From positions 1 through 64,000 of the forward strand of contig JAMWET010003877.1 in NCBI GenBank assembly GCA_024036415.1: a stretch of DNA of 64,000 bases, written 5' to 3'. The DNA is from Prochilodus magdalenae. Lineage: Eukaryota; Chordata; Actinopteri; Characiformes; Prochilodontidae. The notes beneath the pieces are model-generated. The model made no database searches. It had not been told where the DNA came from and saw only the letters and a list, made by a program, of their open reading frames with translations. Positions 23,808 to 57,500 of the stretch are shown in pieces. Numbering within the stretch: position 1 is the stretch's first letter; the number at the start of each line of letters is the position of its first letter. The position numbers were made by a program, and so were the translations under genes.

Positions 23808-24177
23808 TTTATTTTATATTTATTTCTCTTTAACTGTTACAATAGCCTTTTTCCTCACTTAACTTTAAACCGTCAATTTATAACACCAATATAACATGGT
23901 TACATCCAGTATGGTAACATCTACAGCAATGCTTGTGGGGCGACACAGACACAAATACTGTCAAAGTCAAAACCTCCTCCAAGTGGGACATTTTTTTTTT
24001 CATAAAGGAAAAAACTAACACTCGCACACAGACTACTACAGAGACTAGCTCGTCTTGTAGAGAGTAGGGTGGGAGGATGCCAGGGGCGTGTCACTATGGC
24101 TTGAGCTATGACATTAAGTGCGGTAAAAGAAGGAATGATGGTCCCGACTGGGCTTTTCAACGCGTGTGGAAACACGT
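23808..24177 (-). terminator. gapdhs: gapdhs 3' UTR with two AATAAA signals
   Basis: Two minus-strand AATAAA hexamers at 23819-23824 and 23808-23813 lie about 355 nt after the stop codon. One or both probably direct cleavage just below 23805. Confidence 0.7.
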
Positions 24178-26951
<2,774 letters not shown>

Positions 26952-26982
26952 TATTACAGTTAAGTGGGTTGTGGTTTAGGAT
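26952..26982 (-). other. gapdhs: gapdhs 5' UTR part of exon 2
   Basis: A GTGTTTTGTAG acceptor is followed by 31 untranslated bases and then ATG. This shows that transcription starts in an upstream non-coding exon. Confidence 0.85.
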
Positions 26983-27421
26983 CTACAAAACACATAGAGA
27001 AAATGCAAAACATTAGCCAAACAGAATGTGAAAAATAAACATATAAGAAATATAAGAAAATGTGCTATTTTTGTATTCTTAAAAAAGAAGAAATAATGAT
27101 GAAGATGTGTAATGTGACAGCTTGTCATATCACATCCTATTTTCCATGTAACCACACATATATATATATACATATTACATTCCACTCAATCTGTACAACA
27201 AGTTTGTTTATAGGACGTAACCTAATTAAAAACATCACATGCTGATCTTCACAAGCACGTTCAAATGATTAAACTAGCTCTCAGCCAGTCAAGTGCTCTG
27301 CAGAGTGGGTGTGACTTTGGATCTTGTTGCAGGAAAACAGATCTCATTGTTCTGGCCTACATTAGAATGCTGTGCAGGGAGCTGAAACTGCGGCTCACCG
27401 GACCCACATACTTTAACTCAC

Positions 27422-27528
27422 TTGGCTCAGATTTAGGCCTATTGTGTTGGCTTTAGCCAAACAGTAGCCAGTAACAAACAGAAACTGTGAACGGCCGAGC
27501 TACAGCGCTCTAACTTCCCTTTTATAGT
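27422..27528 (-). promoter_or_regulatory. gapdhs: gapdhs proximal promoter and non-coding exon 1
   Basis: The minus strand shows ACTATAAAAGGG (27517-27528), a strong TATA box, with transcription expected near 27493. A GC-richer leader follows and a GTGAGT donor closes the exon at 27422. This exon would splice to the acceptor at 26982. Assignment is by position and splice logic. Confidence 0.65.
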
Positions 27529-27534
27529 TTATGC

Positions 27535-30500
27535 AACTTTGTGCTTCCTGAGAGACACTCTCTGCTTCCTGATGACATTTGCTTCCTTCTGGCTTATTTT
27601 GAGCACTTTCAGAGGTATGTTAAATATGTTTAAAAAATGTTAATTCAAGCACTGTAGCGTGGTGAGGAAACGTAACTTATTGAATAAGCAGAAGAACAGG
27701 GTGTGTGCACACACATCGCCAAGACCACTTCCACAAATGCACCCTGCCGTGGAAGCAAGTCTCTACGTGCAAGGTGTCCTATTTGATCTGTAGGAGTAAC
27801 CCCCCTACCCCCACAGAGGTGGAAAACACGCCATACCCTTTCAAAGGGAGGCAGAATTGGTTATGCAACCCCAGTTCAGTTGGTACAGTTGGGTCAGAGT
27901 CAAAGAATTTTCCCGTCTTGCTATATATGGTTTGCTCAGGCAAGAAATATCATTGGGTGGCTGGGCTTTGGGGAGAGTAGAGGAAGAGGGAGGAGATTCA
28001 CCCACAAGGCAGGAAGTATCTTACTATGGTGCCTCTAGTTTATTTAGCAAGAGTCCACCTAATGTAGCAATACTGATTTATTAATCTATTAATCTGAAAA
28101 ATAATGCACGCTGTAACGTTATAAAAAGAAGAAGTTGTTAGGAACTGGCCTAACATTCTTTCAGATGATGCAAACACTCAGTTTCTATGTGTACTGAAAC
28201 ACTGCAGCCATCACGGAGGAGAACACATAATTCATGGTATGTATTACAACCTTATTACAGTTCATTGGAACTTCAGAGATGAATGCTGTGGGCTAATGCA
28301 GTACTTTAGTCACATTCATCAGGTTAGTGACATCAAGTTTTGCTTCGAGTGCACAATTACCAATATAACATAAATATAAGTACTCCCAAATGGTGCAAAC
28401 GGTTCAATAGCTAGAAGGGTCAAAACCAAGTACATAAAAATCCAAATTAAATCCATTTCAGAAATGTCTCCACAAATTTAAATTACAGATTATGGTTTAT
28501 TGAAAGGAATCAATCTTTTTTAGTGCAGGGAGTTATAGTATACAGTAATAATAAAACAGAATCTGTCATTAACAGATGGATATTCACTTGATAAAGGTGG
28601 TGTTCATTCTTGCATTCCTTCAACACATGTACAACGTACATCTGGCAACTCAGAAATCAACTGGCCTTTAATTTAGTCCATAATGAATGGACCATATCAG
28701 GAACACCACCGCACAGAGAACCATAGATGGACACAACAAAGCTGTCTGAGGAGAGAGCTGTCTAATAACGCTCTTGTTAGTCTGGGAGAGTAATGAAAAA
28801 ATCCATTCTATACTAGAAATAGACCCAAGCCTCACAGTAATGAGAGGGAAACACCTTCAGGCTTTGAATGGACTGACAAATCAAAGCCTTTAAACAATCA
28901 ACTCAAAATGGATCCAAACAGGTTTTCTATTGGATTGCCCATCGAACAGTCAGTTCATGGTCTGGCTCTTTGTGACAGGGACAAAATATCAGTTGAAGCT
29001 GACCTGAACATAGAGTCACTACTGTGCTAAACGCCCTTCATGACCTCTGAATCCAAATACCAGACCTAGCAAATCCAGGTCTACATCAGCCTACTGCAAA
29101 TACATACCTTGTAGGAACGAAGACAGTAGGACAGTCAAACTAAGCTTTACCATTAAATGAGATAGGCAACTTACTCTGCAACTGGGTAATTTAATGTAAT
29201 CCTCTTCATAACAAGCAAATTAACCACCTTCAGAGAAATCAGCAGTCGATTTGTTTTTCCCAGGATAGCCTACTTCAAGACTGCCCTTGCATCTGCCTGA
29301 CAGCAACAGAATATACTACTAATCTCCTAATCTGTGCTACCCAAGAGTCTAGTGCCCCTAACCCAGCTGGATAATCCTAATCTCTCTAGTCCCTCTGCCT
29401 GTGTTGATCTGAGGAGTCCCAGAATGCAGTGCGCTCAGGAGAGGCTAACAACCATATTCAAAGACACACAGGCATAAGATTCCTGTTGGGCTGCATCATC
29501 TGCCAAACTCATCATGTGCTCTTCTATAATGCTTATTTGAAATAGTTTAAGGCTTTATAACGACTAAAAACTGCAGGTGAGCTTCAAATAAACATCTGTA
29601 ATAATGTAGCACTGCTGTTCTTCCAGCCTCTGCAGTGAGTGAGGGAGTGGTCTGAAGCTGCAGGGATATCACATGACGTGACCAAGGTCACAGCACATAG
29701 TGGGATAGGAAGAATGCTTAATGCTGCATCTTTAGTTCCCTTCTCATTCCTTCCCAGCTTTGCATATATGACCTATTTTTCCTTCTGCTGAATAGACTCA
29801 CCAATGTTCATAGTGAAATGTGTGTGCACTATAAAATAGTACTGTGGTGAGGTCTACCAGTATGTAGTTAGTGTACAGACCAGCAAGCCCTGAAAAGCAT
29901 CGGTGCTGATGGAAAACTGTGGGCGGGCCCATGGAATTGTTTGCTGAAAAGACAGTCAATACTGGTCCTGTATGATGGCACCAATCAAAATGGCTCTGAG
30001 TCAAAACCTCGTGAGGCAAGTGGCTCAAATAACATGGTCTGCTGGCAGTAGGATGGTGCCTCTAATTATAATGGAGGAGTATTGAATAACCACTGTGTTT
30101 CAGAGGTCCACCTCTGCACTGGCCCAAATTCAATCGCTCCACTGTTCTACACTAATACCCCTCGCAGACAGCAGTACTAACAGCACATTGCAACATTACC
30201 CTAATCATAAACTATTCAAATTCATTCACTGCAATGTATACATTTAAACAAAACAAGTCTAATTGTTTATTTAATTGTTTATTGAATTACATGTATTTAA
30301 AAATGATCTTTTTACTCCTGCTGGGTGTTTACCAGGATGACCCAATCACACGCCCTTGGCTGAGGCATCAGAGTGCCACGCCCCCTGTCCAAAGCCGGAA
30401 GGACAGGGACAAGATCACAGCTGCATCAACCCAGTTAGGGGCCCTTTCCCCCTCTAAAAAAACACCCATCCACAGCAGAATGAAGCAAGGACTAACTAGG

Positions 30501-33020
30501 TCAACCCTTGTCTCCCCCCTGCAGGCAACTGCACTTCCATTTGAGCAGAAAATATCCTTTACAATAACATATTTATACAAATATGCACCACAAAATGTGA
30601 ATCAATGAAAATTTTGGTTTAATGAAAATAACAAACGATACTTTCAGTTAGTCCGCTTTGATGCTGCCAATTTGGGACACGGTACGGTTCAGTAGTTTGT
30701 GATAAGGTGATTAATAACTGGAGACAGGTTTACGCTGTGTCTGGCCGGGGGAAACCATTCAAGTCTGCCTGGAAGCCATTTTGAGGAAGTGCTGTGTCAT
30801 ACCGTGGCCATTTACACGCACTGGTGTGGCAGGCACACAAAAGCTGCAGCACTTTCTGCAGATAAAGAAATTACTCATGCACATTCCTTCAGTGCAGTGG
30901 ACCTCATTCTATACTCATACTCATCTATAGTCATAGTGACTCAGTTACAACCTTTCCAGCTCCTATACACAGTGTAATTCTTACTTGTAATTAGTGCTAA
31001 ATTACATGTGGAGTAAGAGAGGGGAAAAGCTAGTAAAATGTGTCACCTCCCACACCCACTTTTCCACTTCCTAACACCTATCTTCTTTTGCCCTCTGTCT
31101 CTCACTGTCTGTCTCTTTCTCCTTCCTCAGTAATTTTCCATTAGCCACCTCTGAACATGTGGTGTGAAGAGAGACACATTCTCTTGAGACTCCTTAGTCT
31201 TATAAGACACAAATAACAGAAACACCTAACCTACTTTTAAACACACCTTGTATTATTTTAACAGCCCAATAAAGCTTTTATTCTATTGCACTGTTATAAA
31301 TGATGATGGTATATAATAATTTATACATGGTTTGCTGAAGGTTAATCAGTCTTGAGCTACAGTATGGAACCGCACACTCAATGTCAACGGGTATGACAGA
31401 GCATCCTGTGGTCCCAAGATGCAGTGGGGTCAATAGAGGGAGGGGGATGATGGGGCAGGCCTGCAGTGGACACGCAGTCTGCTCTGTCATCATGCACATC
31501 ACATCCTTGGTTCACAGTTGGCTGCTGAACCCGTACTGAATTCATTCATACATGCCACATTACATGGATATCCAAATGGATGTGATATGTGATCAACAGG
31601 CATGCATAATTTAGGAATATTAATAGACACATTAATTCATAACACAAGACACAACTGGAATATTCTGCAGTGTAGTTGTTTAAATTGTCTATTGCTTATA
31701 CAAAAGGAAATGTAAGGAGCTAGGTATGTGTCACGGAGGGAATAACCCCGCCTCCAAAGGGGGGCACCTCAATTCCCCCTTTGACGGATCTGACTCAGAC
31801 TGGTTCTGGTTGCATCAGCATCACCAGCCACAAGGATACCTGACGCTCGGCACGTAGGCCATTACAGGATGAATTTGGCTCTGTCAAGAGATCAGTTATT
31901 AACGGTAATATTAAAATAACCACTCACAACCGAATATGATCGAACACATGGGCTCTGTGGTTCTGTCAAAGATGTTTTAAGAGGAGCAAAGATGTAAAAC
32001 ACAGCTCGGTTGACCTTGACAGTGGATACGACCTTCAGAACGAACCAGATCGGCCTACAACTACACGACAAGAGCCCCCTGTACCCCCGCTCGTTCCGCC
32101 AGGAGAAAGGCTGCTGGACGGCGGACACTTCTTGCTCCACTTGTTGCTCGTTTTTAACAGAATGAGAAGACTGTAACTCACGCCATTACTCACAAGCTCT
32201 CCGCAGGGTCTTCCTCTGCTAAGCATCGAGTGATGCAGCGTCCAGTCATGTTAAAAATGATTTTAAATGCTTAGGAATGCCCATGTGCTGCATTGCAGTG
32301 TTTATTTAGCTAAAAATGCGAACGAATTAATAATTCAGCTAACATGCTAGCAACCGTCTCCAGTACCCGGATGGCACATTCTGGAACGACGTGACGCAAT
32401 GGTGCTTCACGGTGAGGCACGGAGCTGAAACACAGATTTAACCGTTTCCCGACGGATTAAATTCTTATATTATACCATACTTCGCTGCTTATAGCCTCAT
32501 ATAATGCGCTTAAATACAAAAACAAGACGTTATGCATCGCAAGAAATAATAATAGTCCCTTTTTCATCCTATCTGAACTAATGAATGAAAGTGCTCGCGC
32601 CTCTCGAGATGGAAACATTTTTATTGCACAGTTCGAGCTACCCCACCACTAAGCACGAGCCCATACGGCTATCGTGAGGCTATAACTGAGCTAAGCATCC
32701 TTTACGGCATCTGCTGACCCTGTCCGCGTCGTAAAGACAGCCCAATGCGCTCCTGTCGGGGTCTTGGGGTCTAGAGGATGGTTATGTAACTGAGCTAGCT
32801 AGCTGGCTAAAGCTGCGTCCTCTGCGGCGAGGCCTGAAGTGAGGCACAGCGGAAGGGCACATCCCACCTTCCCTTCCTCACCCTAGACCTCTCCATTAGA
32901 GGCAGATAAATGCTCTCTGATAGCTGTGGTCTGGTTATTAAAGTAGGAAAACCAGCTCTGATATGGAATTCGGTAATAATTTAGTGTTAGAAGAGATGTG
33001 TCGCGAGTAATATGCTAAAG
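27535..33020. other. Region between gapdhs promoter and 33-kb promoter, no gene recognised
   Basis: I see no protein family in any frame. The longest candidates are plus 30234-30608 (124 codons) and minus 31892-32140 and 32035-32226, with no recognisable domain or supporting splice pattern. The stretch 28.2-29.6 kb has the look of untranslated or intronic DNA. The region above 32.3 kb becomes richer in CpG. Confidence 0.5.
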
Positions 33021-33025
33021 CTTAC

Positions 33026-33210
33026 CTCCTCTCCAGTGATGCTGCAGCCACTGCACTCTTACAGCCGAGAGCCTCCTCCTTTTATATGGGACACGTGCAC
33101 GGATCTGGTCTCCTGGGCAACGTGACGTCACGTAGCCAGGCCTTCACAGGGGCTTCGCTTTAAATGAGAACGTGCGGACACGAGCGGTCGGACACGGCTG
33201 CCATGGAAAC
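33026..33210 (-). promoter_or_regulatory. Orphan promoter: TATA, X-boxes, CRE and spliceable short exon
   Basis: Reading the minus strand: RFX-type X-box GTTTCCATGGCAGC (33197-33210), full CRE TGACGTCA (33123-33130) touching a second X-box-like GTCTCCTGGGCAAC on the plus strand (33108-33121), an E-box CACGTG (33092-33097), then TATA ATATAAAAG (33079-33087). About 25 bases on, a short exon of roughly 30 nt ends in GAGGAG with donor GTAAGC (exon low edge 33026). The target gene is unknown; a distal gapdhs first exon is possible. Confidence 0.6.
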
Positions 33211-33214
33211 AGTA

Positions 33215-35150
33215 TAGGATGACCGAGGATGGGGGGATTGTGAAGGGCAAAAGGAGGAGAGTCCAGTGCATTGAAAAGTTACATAGCTTCACTGAATTTA
33301 CCTGACTCTGACGTCATTTGCACATGAATAAAAGCATTGATTCATTCATTTCCAGCTGTAATTATGCTGATAACTTGTATTTCTTAATTTTAAGGTGCTG
33401 TGTTTAGTGAGGATGACGTACAGAATTACCGACGCCTCACTGTGCGTCGAATCTGTTTTAATAGACACATATTAAACCTAGAAAAAAGGTATGATTCAAG
33501 ACGTGATGTGGTGTGATGCACGTGGGACTGATGGACACGTGAATCAAAGATGCTATTAAACTCGATATTAAACTACACTTAATGCATGGCTCTCCATTAT
33601 CAGTTATTAGCTTTCCATCATTTACTGCTCACAGACGACTGTTTAATGCCGTGAGGCTCCCAGTACAGTTGACTTTCAACGCATTCTCCATTTAACCAGG
33701 AACTAGCGTGGATGGCGCTTAGGCCATGTACAGAGATGCAGTTCCACACTTTGAAGCACGTGACGAGCGGAGGCGGGCCGCGCGTGCAACCAGCGGAGCT
33801 ACGTGCGCGACAGAACGTCCCTCTGCGCAGCCTCAGACACTCTGCTGATGAGTAAAGCCAGAGGAGCAGTCGGTTCATTGCGGTGGAGTCCATGATTAGC
33901 AACTCCAGTGGAAATCTACACTCGGGGATCTCACAGCGAGTCAAATTCAGGAAGTGAAGAGCATCCGTCCGCGTGCTGTACAAACGTGGATCAACCCTGA
34001 AACGCCCTCTCGTGGCAGCATCAAAATCTGTCAAGTTCAATGCAGTTAATGGCCGTATGGTGGAAGAATAAAGGTTATCAAAAGAAGGGCAAAGCATCAT
34101 CATAAAAGAATGAAGGATCTTAAAACCAAAAGATAGGGTCTCAGAATAATGACATATCTCAAAATAATGATGAATTCGAGTAATAATGAAAAATTAATAA
34201 GTAGGTGCTGGATTTTGCTGAGTTGTGCTTCAATAGACAGGCACCATTTACTAAATAATAAAAGATACAAAAATAGATTTTTGTGTGTAAACATTTACTA
34301 TTGTCACAAAGCCCTTCTATTTTGCACAATGTTGATATTGAATTTGACAGGTTGTGTCATTTTACAGTGTGCTCTTTTAAAATGTCATCATGAACAAACC
34401 AACGGTCCAAAGAAATGGTCCAAAATTACTTGGAAAATAATGTTTCATGTTTTTTCTCCTGTAATGTTACCGATTTGCAGGTATATGTGCCTGTTCAGCA
34501 CACAGCAGTTTAGCTCCGCCCATTCACCTTGAAAATATTAGGAGCCTTATTCAACCCAGACTTGTTTAATTGAGGCACGATACAGGACAGCCAATCAGAA
34601 AAGAGACTATTTACATATGTCAGACTCTGACTCTAAACAAAGCCTGTTTAATTCTAAGAGATAAAGAGAGGCTGGGAAATCACTCCATAACAACATCAGG
34701 GACATCAGGGAACTAAATAGAAATGAAGATACAGTGTACCCTAATACCTGTGACCCCATGGTTAAAATACATGATTCATTGATTTTGTAATTAAATGTAA
34801 TGTAATTCTTACTCAACATAGAACACACTTTTACCGTTTTTGCCAAATGTAACATATTGAAAAAAAAGCACATATGGCACATAAAATATACATTTTTAAT
34901 GCTATATTTTTTTCAACTAGAAATTTAACACATATTAAAATTTGCATATGACTGCATGACCCCTTTAAAAAACTCCTAAGCATCTTTTCATATTTTCATC
35001 CTAAACATCACTACCCACCCACCCCAACTACAACGGAGAAGGTTGTATGACATGTGTATTGCTTGTCCAATAAATAAATCTACTCTGGTTCAGAGATGGA
35101 AAGATGTGGATGTGGAACATGAACAAGCCTTAAAGATGGTTTTCATTTTA
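33215..35150. other. Region between 33-kb promoter and atp4a 3' end
   Basis: CpG-rich up to about 34.05 kb, including AGGCGGGCC near 33770; a 161-codon minus-strand frame (33618-34103) crosses it without a recognisable domain. AT-rich and featureless beyond. No gene called. Confidence 0.4.
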
Positions 35151-35153
35151 CAT

Positions 35154-35503
35154 TTTATTAGGAAAAAGAAATTTGCAGTATTGTTATCATCATAATGTTT
35201 ATTTTAAGAAACATCCAATCTTAACTCCCCACTGACTCCCAGTTTGGAGTATTTTTATATTTCTATCATTATTCCCAATGTTTTCTTACATTTGTCTTTT
35301 GCATTGTTGAGCAATTTACACTGTACTACTCGTACCGCTGACAGAAAGCTGTGAGGTCCTGCAGTTGAAGTCTAATGAAGTGATTTTAAATAGGCATAGA
35401 GTAAAACACACTGATAGAATATATTAAATAAACCAGGTTAAGTCAGGTAAAATGTTCCAACACGAAATAACCACACTCTCCGGAATGAAATGGCAAAACT
35501 TGT
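35154..35503 (-). terminator. atp4a: atp4a 3' UTR with AATAAA signals
   Basis: Minus-strand AATAAA at 35198-35203 and again at 35154-35159 lie 300-350 nt after the stop codon at 35504-35506, a plausible pair of polyadenylation signals. Confidence 0.65.
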
Positions 35504-54064
<18,561 letters not shown>

Positions 54065-54245
54065 GATGCCGGTGGTAGAGCCCGCTTCGCTGGCCAAGTC
54101 AATAGATGTCCAAACGCCGAGGTTCTTTTCCCCTGAAATTTTGAAACCGTTGCGGTGCCCTTATGGAGACACCTAATCCTTACACCCCAGGGAGCCCAGA
54201 CCACACAGGAGTGTGCTTATTAACCGAAGCAGGTTTATATACCAC
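54065..54245 (-). promoter_or_regulatory. atp4a: atp4a core promoter and 5' leader
   Basis: Minus-strand TATATAAA (54234-54241) puts transcription start near 54205, leaving an untranslated leader of about 140 nt before ATG at 54064. The first exon codes only four residues (MTKS) before donor GTAAGT, as in related pumps where exon 1 is tiny. Confidence 0.7.
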
Positions 54246-54249
54246 TCCC

Positions 54250-55070
54250 TTACGCCCTTCGCCCAAGAACAAGCACTGAACCCAACCAGGGTTTCCAATG
54301 TCACCCCTCCTCACGTAAGTACCATACGTACATGTGGCTTGTCTCTCTTTTATCACTGTTGACGCTTTTGATACTGCGAGATTTCCCTTTTGTTTGAGAA
54401 CACGTTACAGGGTGTGTGAGCATGCTTTTAACTTTCGGCTTATGTAATTAGAAGGTCATTTAATACCACTCAGTGCTGCTGCTGAATAATGGGAAAGCAG
54501 CATTATATATAGTTTCATACGATCTTAACCTTCAAAGGTTCCTACATGGTTCTTGGCTTGGTTGTAGGAGTTTAGCACTTTTTCACAGAAGCTAGAAAGT
54601 GCAGTTTTGGAGGCCCATCAGCACTTGGAAATTTTTTGCTGTTAAGTAATATTAGTATATTACATGTTTACTGAACTGTGAAATGAAACTAAACAAGAAA
54701 GCAAACATGTCACCATTTATAGAAGTGTTTTAATTGCTTTTGTGTCAGAGTAGCTTATATATACACACACACACATATAATAGGTATACGCACATAATAT
54801 ATATTTTTTATTGTCGCAGAACACGTTTTATATTGTAGTGTCTACTGGCTTGTTTGGTCTCGGACCCACAGGGCACAAGAAGCATGATTATACAGAACGC
54901 AGAGTGTGGAGCAGCAAAGGCAGTGCTACAGCAAAGGTGACACAAGCTCCAACTAGGGGTGGCAACTTCAGCTTCAAAGGTGAGACTTACTTACTATCTA
55001 CCTAAATCTTAGTAACAGAGAGTATGTATGTATGTGTGTGTGTATAAAAAAAAAAAAATATATATATATA
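54250..55070. other. Upstream flank of atp4a
   Basis: AT-rich with short CA/TA tracts near 54760 and 55040-55070. No gene recognised. Confidence 0.5.
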
Positions 55071-55607
55071 TACAGGGGTTGGACAATGAAACTGAAACAC
55101 CTGTCATTTTAGTGTGGGAGGTCTCATGGCTAAATTGGACCAGCCTGGAGGCCAATCTTCATTAACTGCACATTGCACCAGTAAGAGCAGAGTGTGAAGG
55201 TTCAGTTAGCAGGTAAGAGCACAGTTCTGCTCAAAATACTGCAATGCACACAACATTATGGGAGACATACCAGAGTTCAAAAGAGGACAAACTGTTGGTG
55301 CACGTCTTGCTGGCGCATCTGTGACCAAGACAGCAAGTCTTTGTGATGTATCAAGAGCCACGGTATCCAGGGTAATGTCAGCATACCACCAAGAAGGACG
55401 AACCTCCACCAGCATCACGTAGTGACCTGGCCACTATCCTGCAAGAAGAATGGCTTAAACTCCCTCTGACCACTGTGCAGGACGCAGTATATGTCATTCC
55501 CAAGACCAACTGACGCTGTATTGGCCGCAAAAGGAGGCCCTACACCATACTAATAAATGATTGTGGTCTAAAACCAGGTGTTTCAGTTTCATTGTCCAAC
55601 CCCTGTA
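55071..55607 (+). mobile_element. Tc1-like transposon, internally deleted (copy A)
   Basis: Ends TACAGGGGTTGGACAATG and CATTGTCCAACCCCTGTA are inverted and abut TA-rich flanks, as expected for Tc1 insertion at TA. The 537-bp copy keeps the transposase start: MGDIPEFKRGQTVGARLAGA and on to the helix-turn-helix CDVSRATVSRVMSAYHQEG, then a large deletion to the end portion RRPYTIL. Not autonomous. Confidence 0.92.
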
Positions 55608-55967
55608 CATACATATATATATTTACTGGACCAGCACTACCTACACACATTGGATTGAATTACTGGAGCTAGGACAGCTATGTCCAAGTTTGACATCACA
55701 CCCACGTCATCAGTCTCTAATAACTCAACACAAACATTCCTACAGATCCCTCATGGTGTTGTTTACTCAGATTTTTTACAAATATATCCATTATATACAT
55801 TGGGATATATACAGGGCAGCTTTCAGCTTAATAACTGGAAATACTGTTTATGCAGACATCTGCTTCATACTGTATGTACAGTGTAAACTGAGTGGGGCTT
55901 TTGCTATCTGCATCCCATGCAAAGAGTGCTTAGTCATTTTTGTTGAGCAAGGAATGCTGTATCCAAG

Positions 55968-56700
55968 ATACAGTGCCATAAGAAGGTATTGCTTTATGAA
56001 TTCTTTCTTTTTTGCCTATTGGTCATTTTAAATAGTTTCATAGAAAAATGAGACAAAGACAACCCGAGAAAACACTAAATTCATCTTTTTTTTATGTTAT
56101 CCTTAATTAGCCATTTTAATTACTTAGTAACTGATTAACCAAATGTAGTTGATAACTGGGATCAATGAAGCTAGACTAAGATTACTGTTACTTATCGTTG
56201 GATCTAAGCTTTGTTAATATAGAACTTCCAGAACTCCTAAGGAACTGCAGGCTTCACGCTCCTATAGTTCCACCATTAGAAACAGACTAAAATCGTACAC
56301 ATGGCATAGTCAAGCGCCACTGCTAACCAAGAGGCTCATGTCATATATTCAAAAACACCCTGATGGCTCCAAGTCCTTAGGAATAAAGTCCTGTAGGCTG
56401 AGGAGTCACGTTACATCTGGTGTAAAAACTCCACAATAAGAACATCTTAACACGTGTCAAACATGGTGGTGGTAGTCTAAAGGTTTGGGGGTTTTCCTTC
56501 TATTCCTGGACCAGAATATCCAGTTATCAGTCTGTAATCTGAAGCTCAAGCACAAACAGGTTAAGCAGTAAGATCACAATCCGAAGCATGAGAGCAAGCC
56601 ACTCCAGATGCCTCAGATGCACAAGGTTTTGCAGGGGATAAGTCACAGTCATTGAAGGAGGAACCGAAATGATCAGTGTCCACATTTCATTTTACTGTTG
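55968..56700 (+). mobile_element. Degraded Tc1-like relic
   Basis: CAGTGCCATAAGAAGGTATTGC resembles a Tc1 end. Near 56455 ACACGTGTCAAACATGGTGGTGG then GTCTAAAGGTTTGGGGG matches the transposase region encoding VKHGGG.VMVWG. Heavily mutated; boundaries approximate. Confidence 0.55.
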
Positions 56701-57023
56701 CTTTTTGATGGTTCAGGTGACTCTATAGTAATCCTCCTAAAATTCCTCAGCAGACTCTGGATTAGACTGAAACGAAACAAGAGACACAGAAGGATGAATA
56801 GCAGATTAGGCTTCAGTAGCAGATAAACATGAGCATTAGTATCTGTGGCCCTTTAGTCTTTAAACCTCCATAACAGTTAGCGTTATGTGAAGAACTGATC
56901 TGTCCAGTGGTGGAAAGATTTCCCCTTGAAAACCACAGAGAAGTTAAAGACTGTGTTTACTTTCAGTCTCTAGCTGATATACACACACTGGACACTGTAA
57001 GCAAACACAAGCCAGAGCCTGTA

Positions 57024-57071
57024 ACATGGGAAATGCTCTTATCTCACACAGCATAAGCTATCGGTCAAACC

Positions 57072-57129
<58 letters not shown>

Positions 57130-57149
57130 GAGTGTGAGAGAGTGAGAGT

Positions 57150-57183
<34 letters not shown>

Positions 57184-57230
57184 GTGAGAGAGTGAGAGAG
57201 AGAAAGAGAGAGAGAGAATGAGAGAGAGAA

Positions 57231-57264
<34 letters not shown>

Positions 57265-57378
57265 TGTAAGAGAAAGAGAGAGAGAAAGAGGCAAATTTAG
57301 AGAAAGAGTGAGTAAAACATAGAGAGTGAGGGACAGGGGGACATGGGAAATGCTCTTATCTCACACACACTCGGTCAA

Positions 57379-57427
<49 letters not shown>

Positions 57428-57500
57428 AAAGAGAGAGAGAAAGAGGCAAATTTAGAGAAAGAGTGAGTAAAACATAAAGATTGAGGGACAGGGGGGCAAA
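57024..57500. repeat. GA-rich microsatellite within a tandem duplication
   Basis: Two (GA)n arrays (57071-57290 and 57380-57440). Each is preceded by ACATGGGAAATGCTCTTATC and TCGGTCAAACCGAG and followed by AGAGGCAAATTTAGAGAAAG and GGGACAGGGG. The unit is therefore duplicated in tandem, about 317 bp then 156 bp, differing mainly in GA length. Confidence 0.92.

Noticed and set aside
27535..33020. Looked for tmem147 or an FXYD gene between gapdhs and atp4a
   Set aside because: No frame with the expected membrane-protein motifs was recognised; manual reading cannot exclude very short exons.
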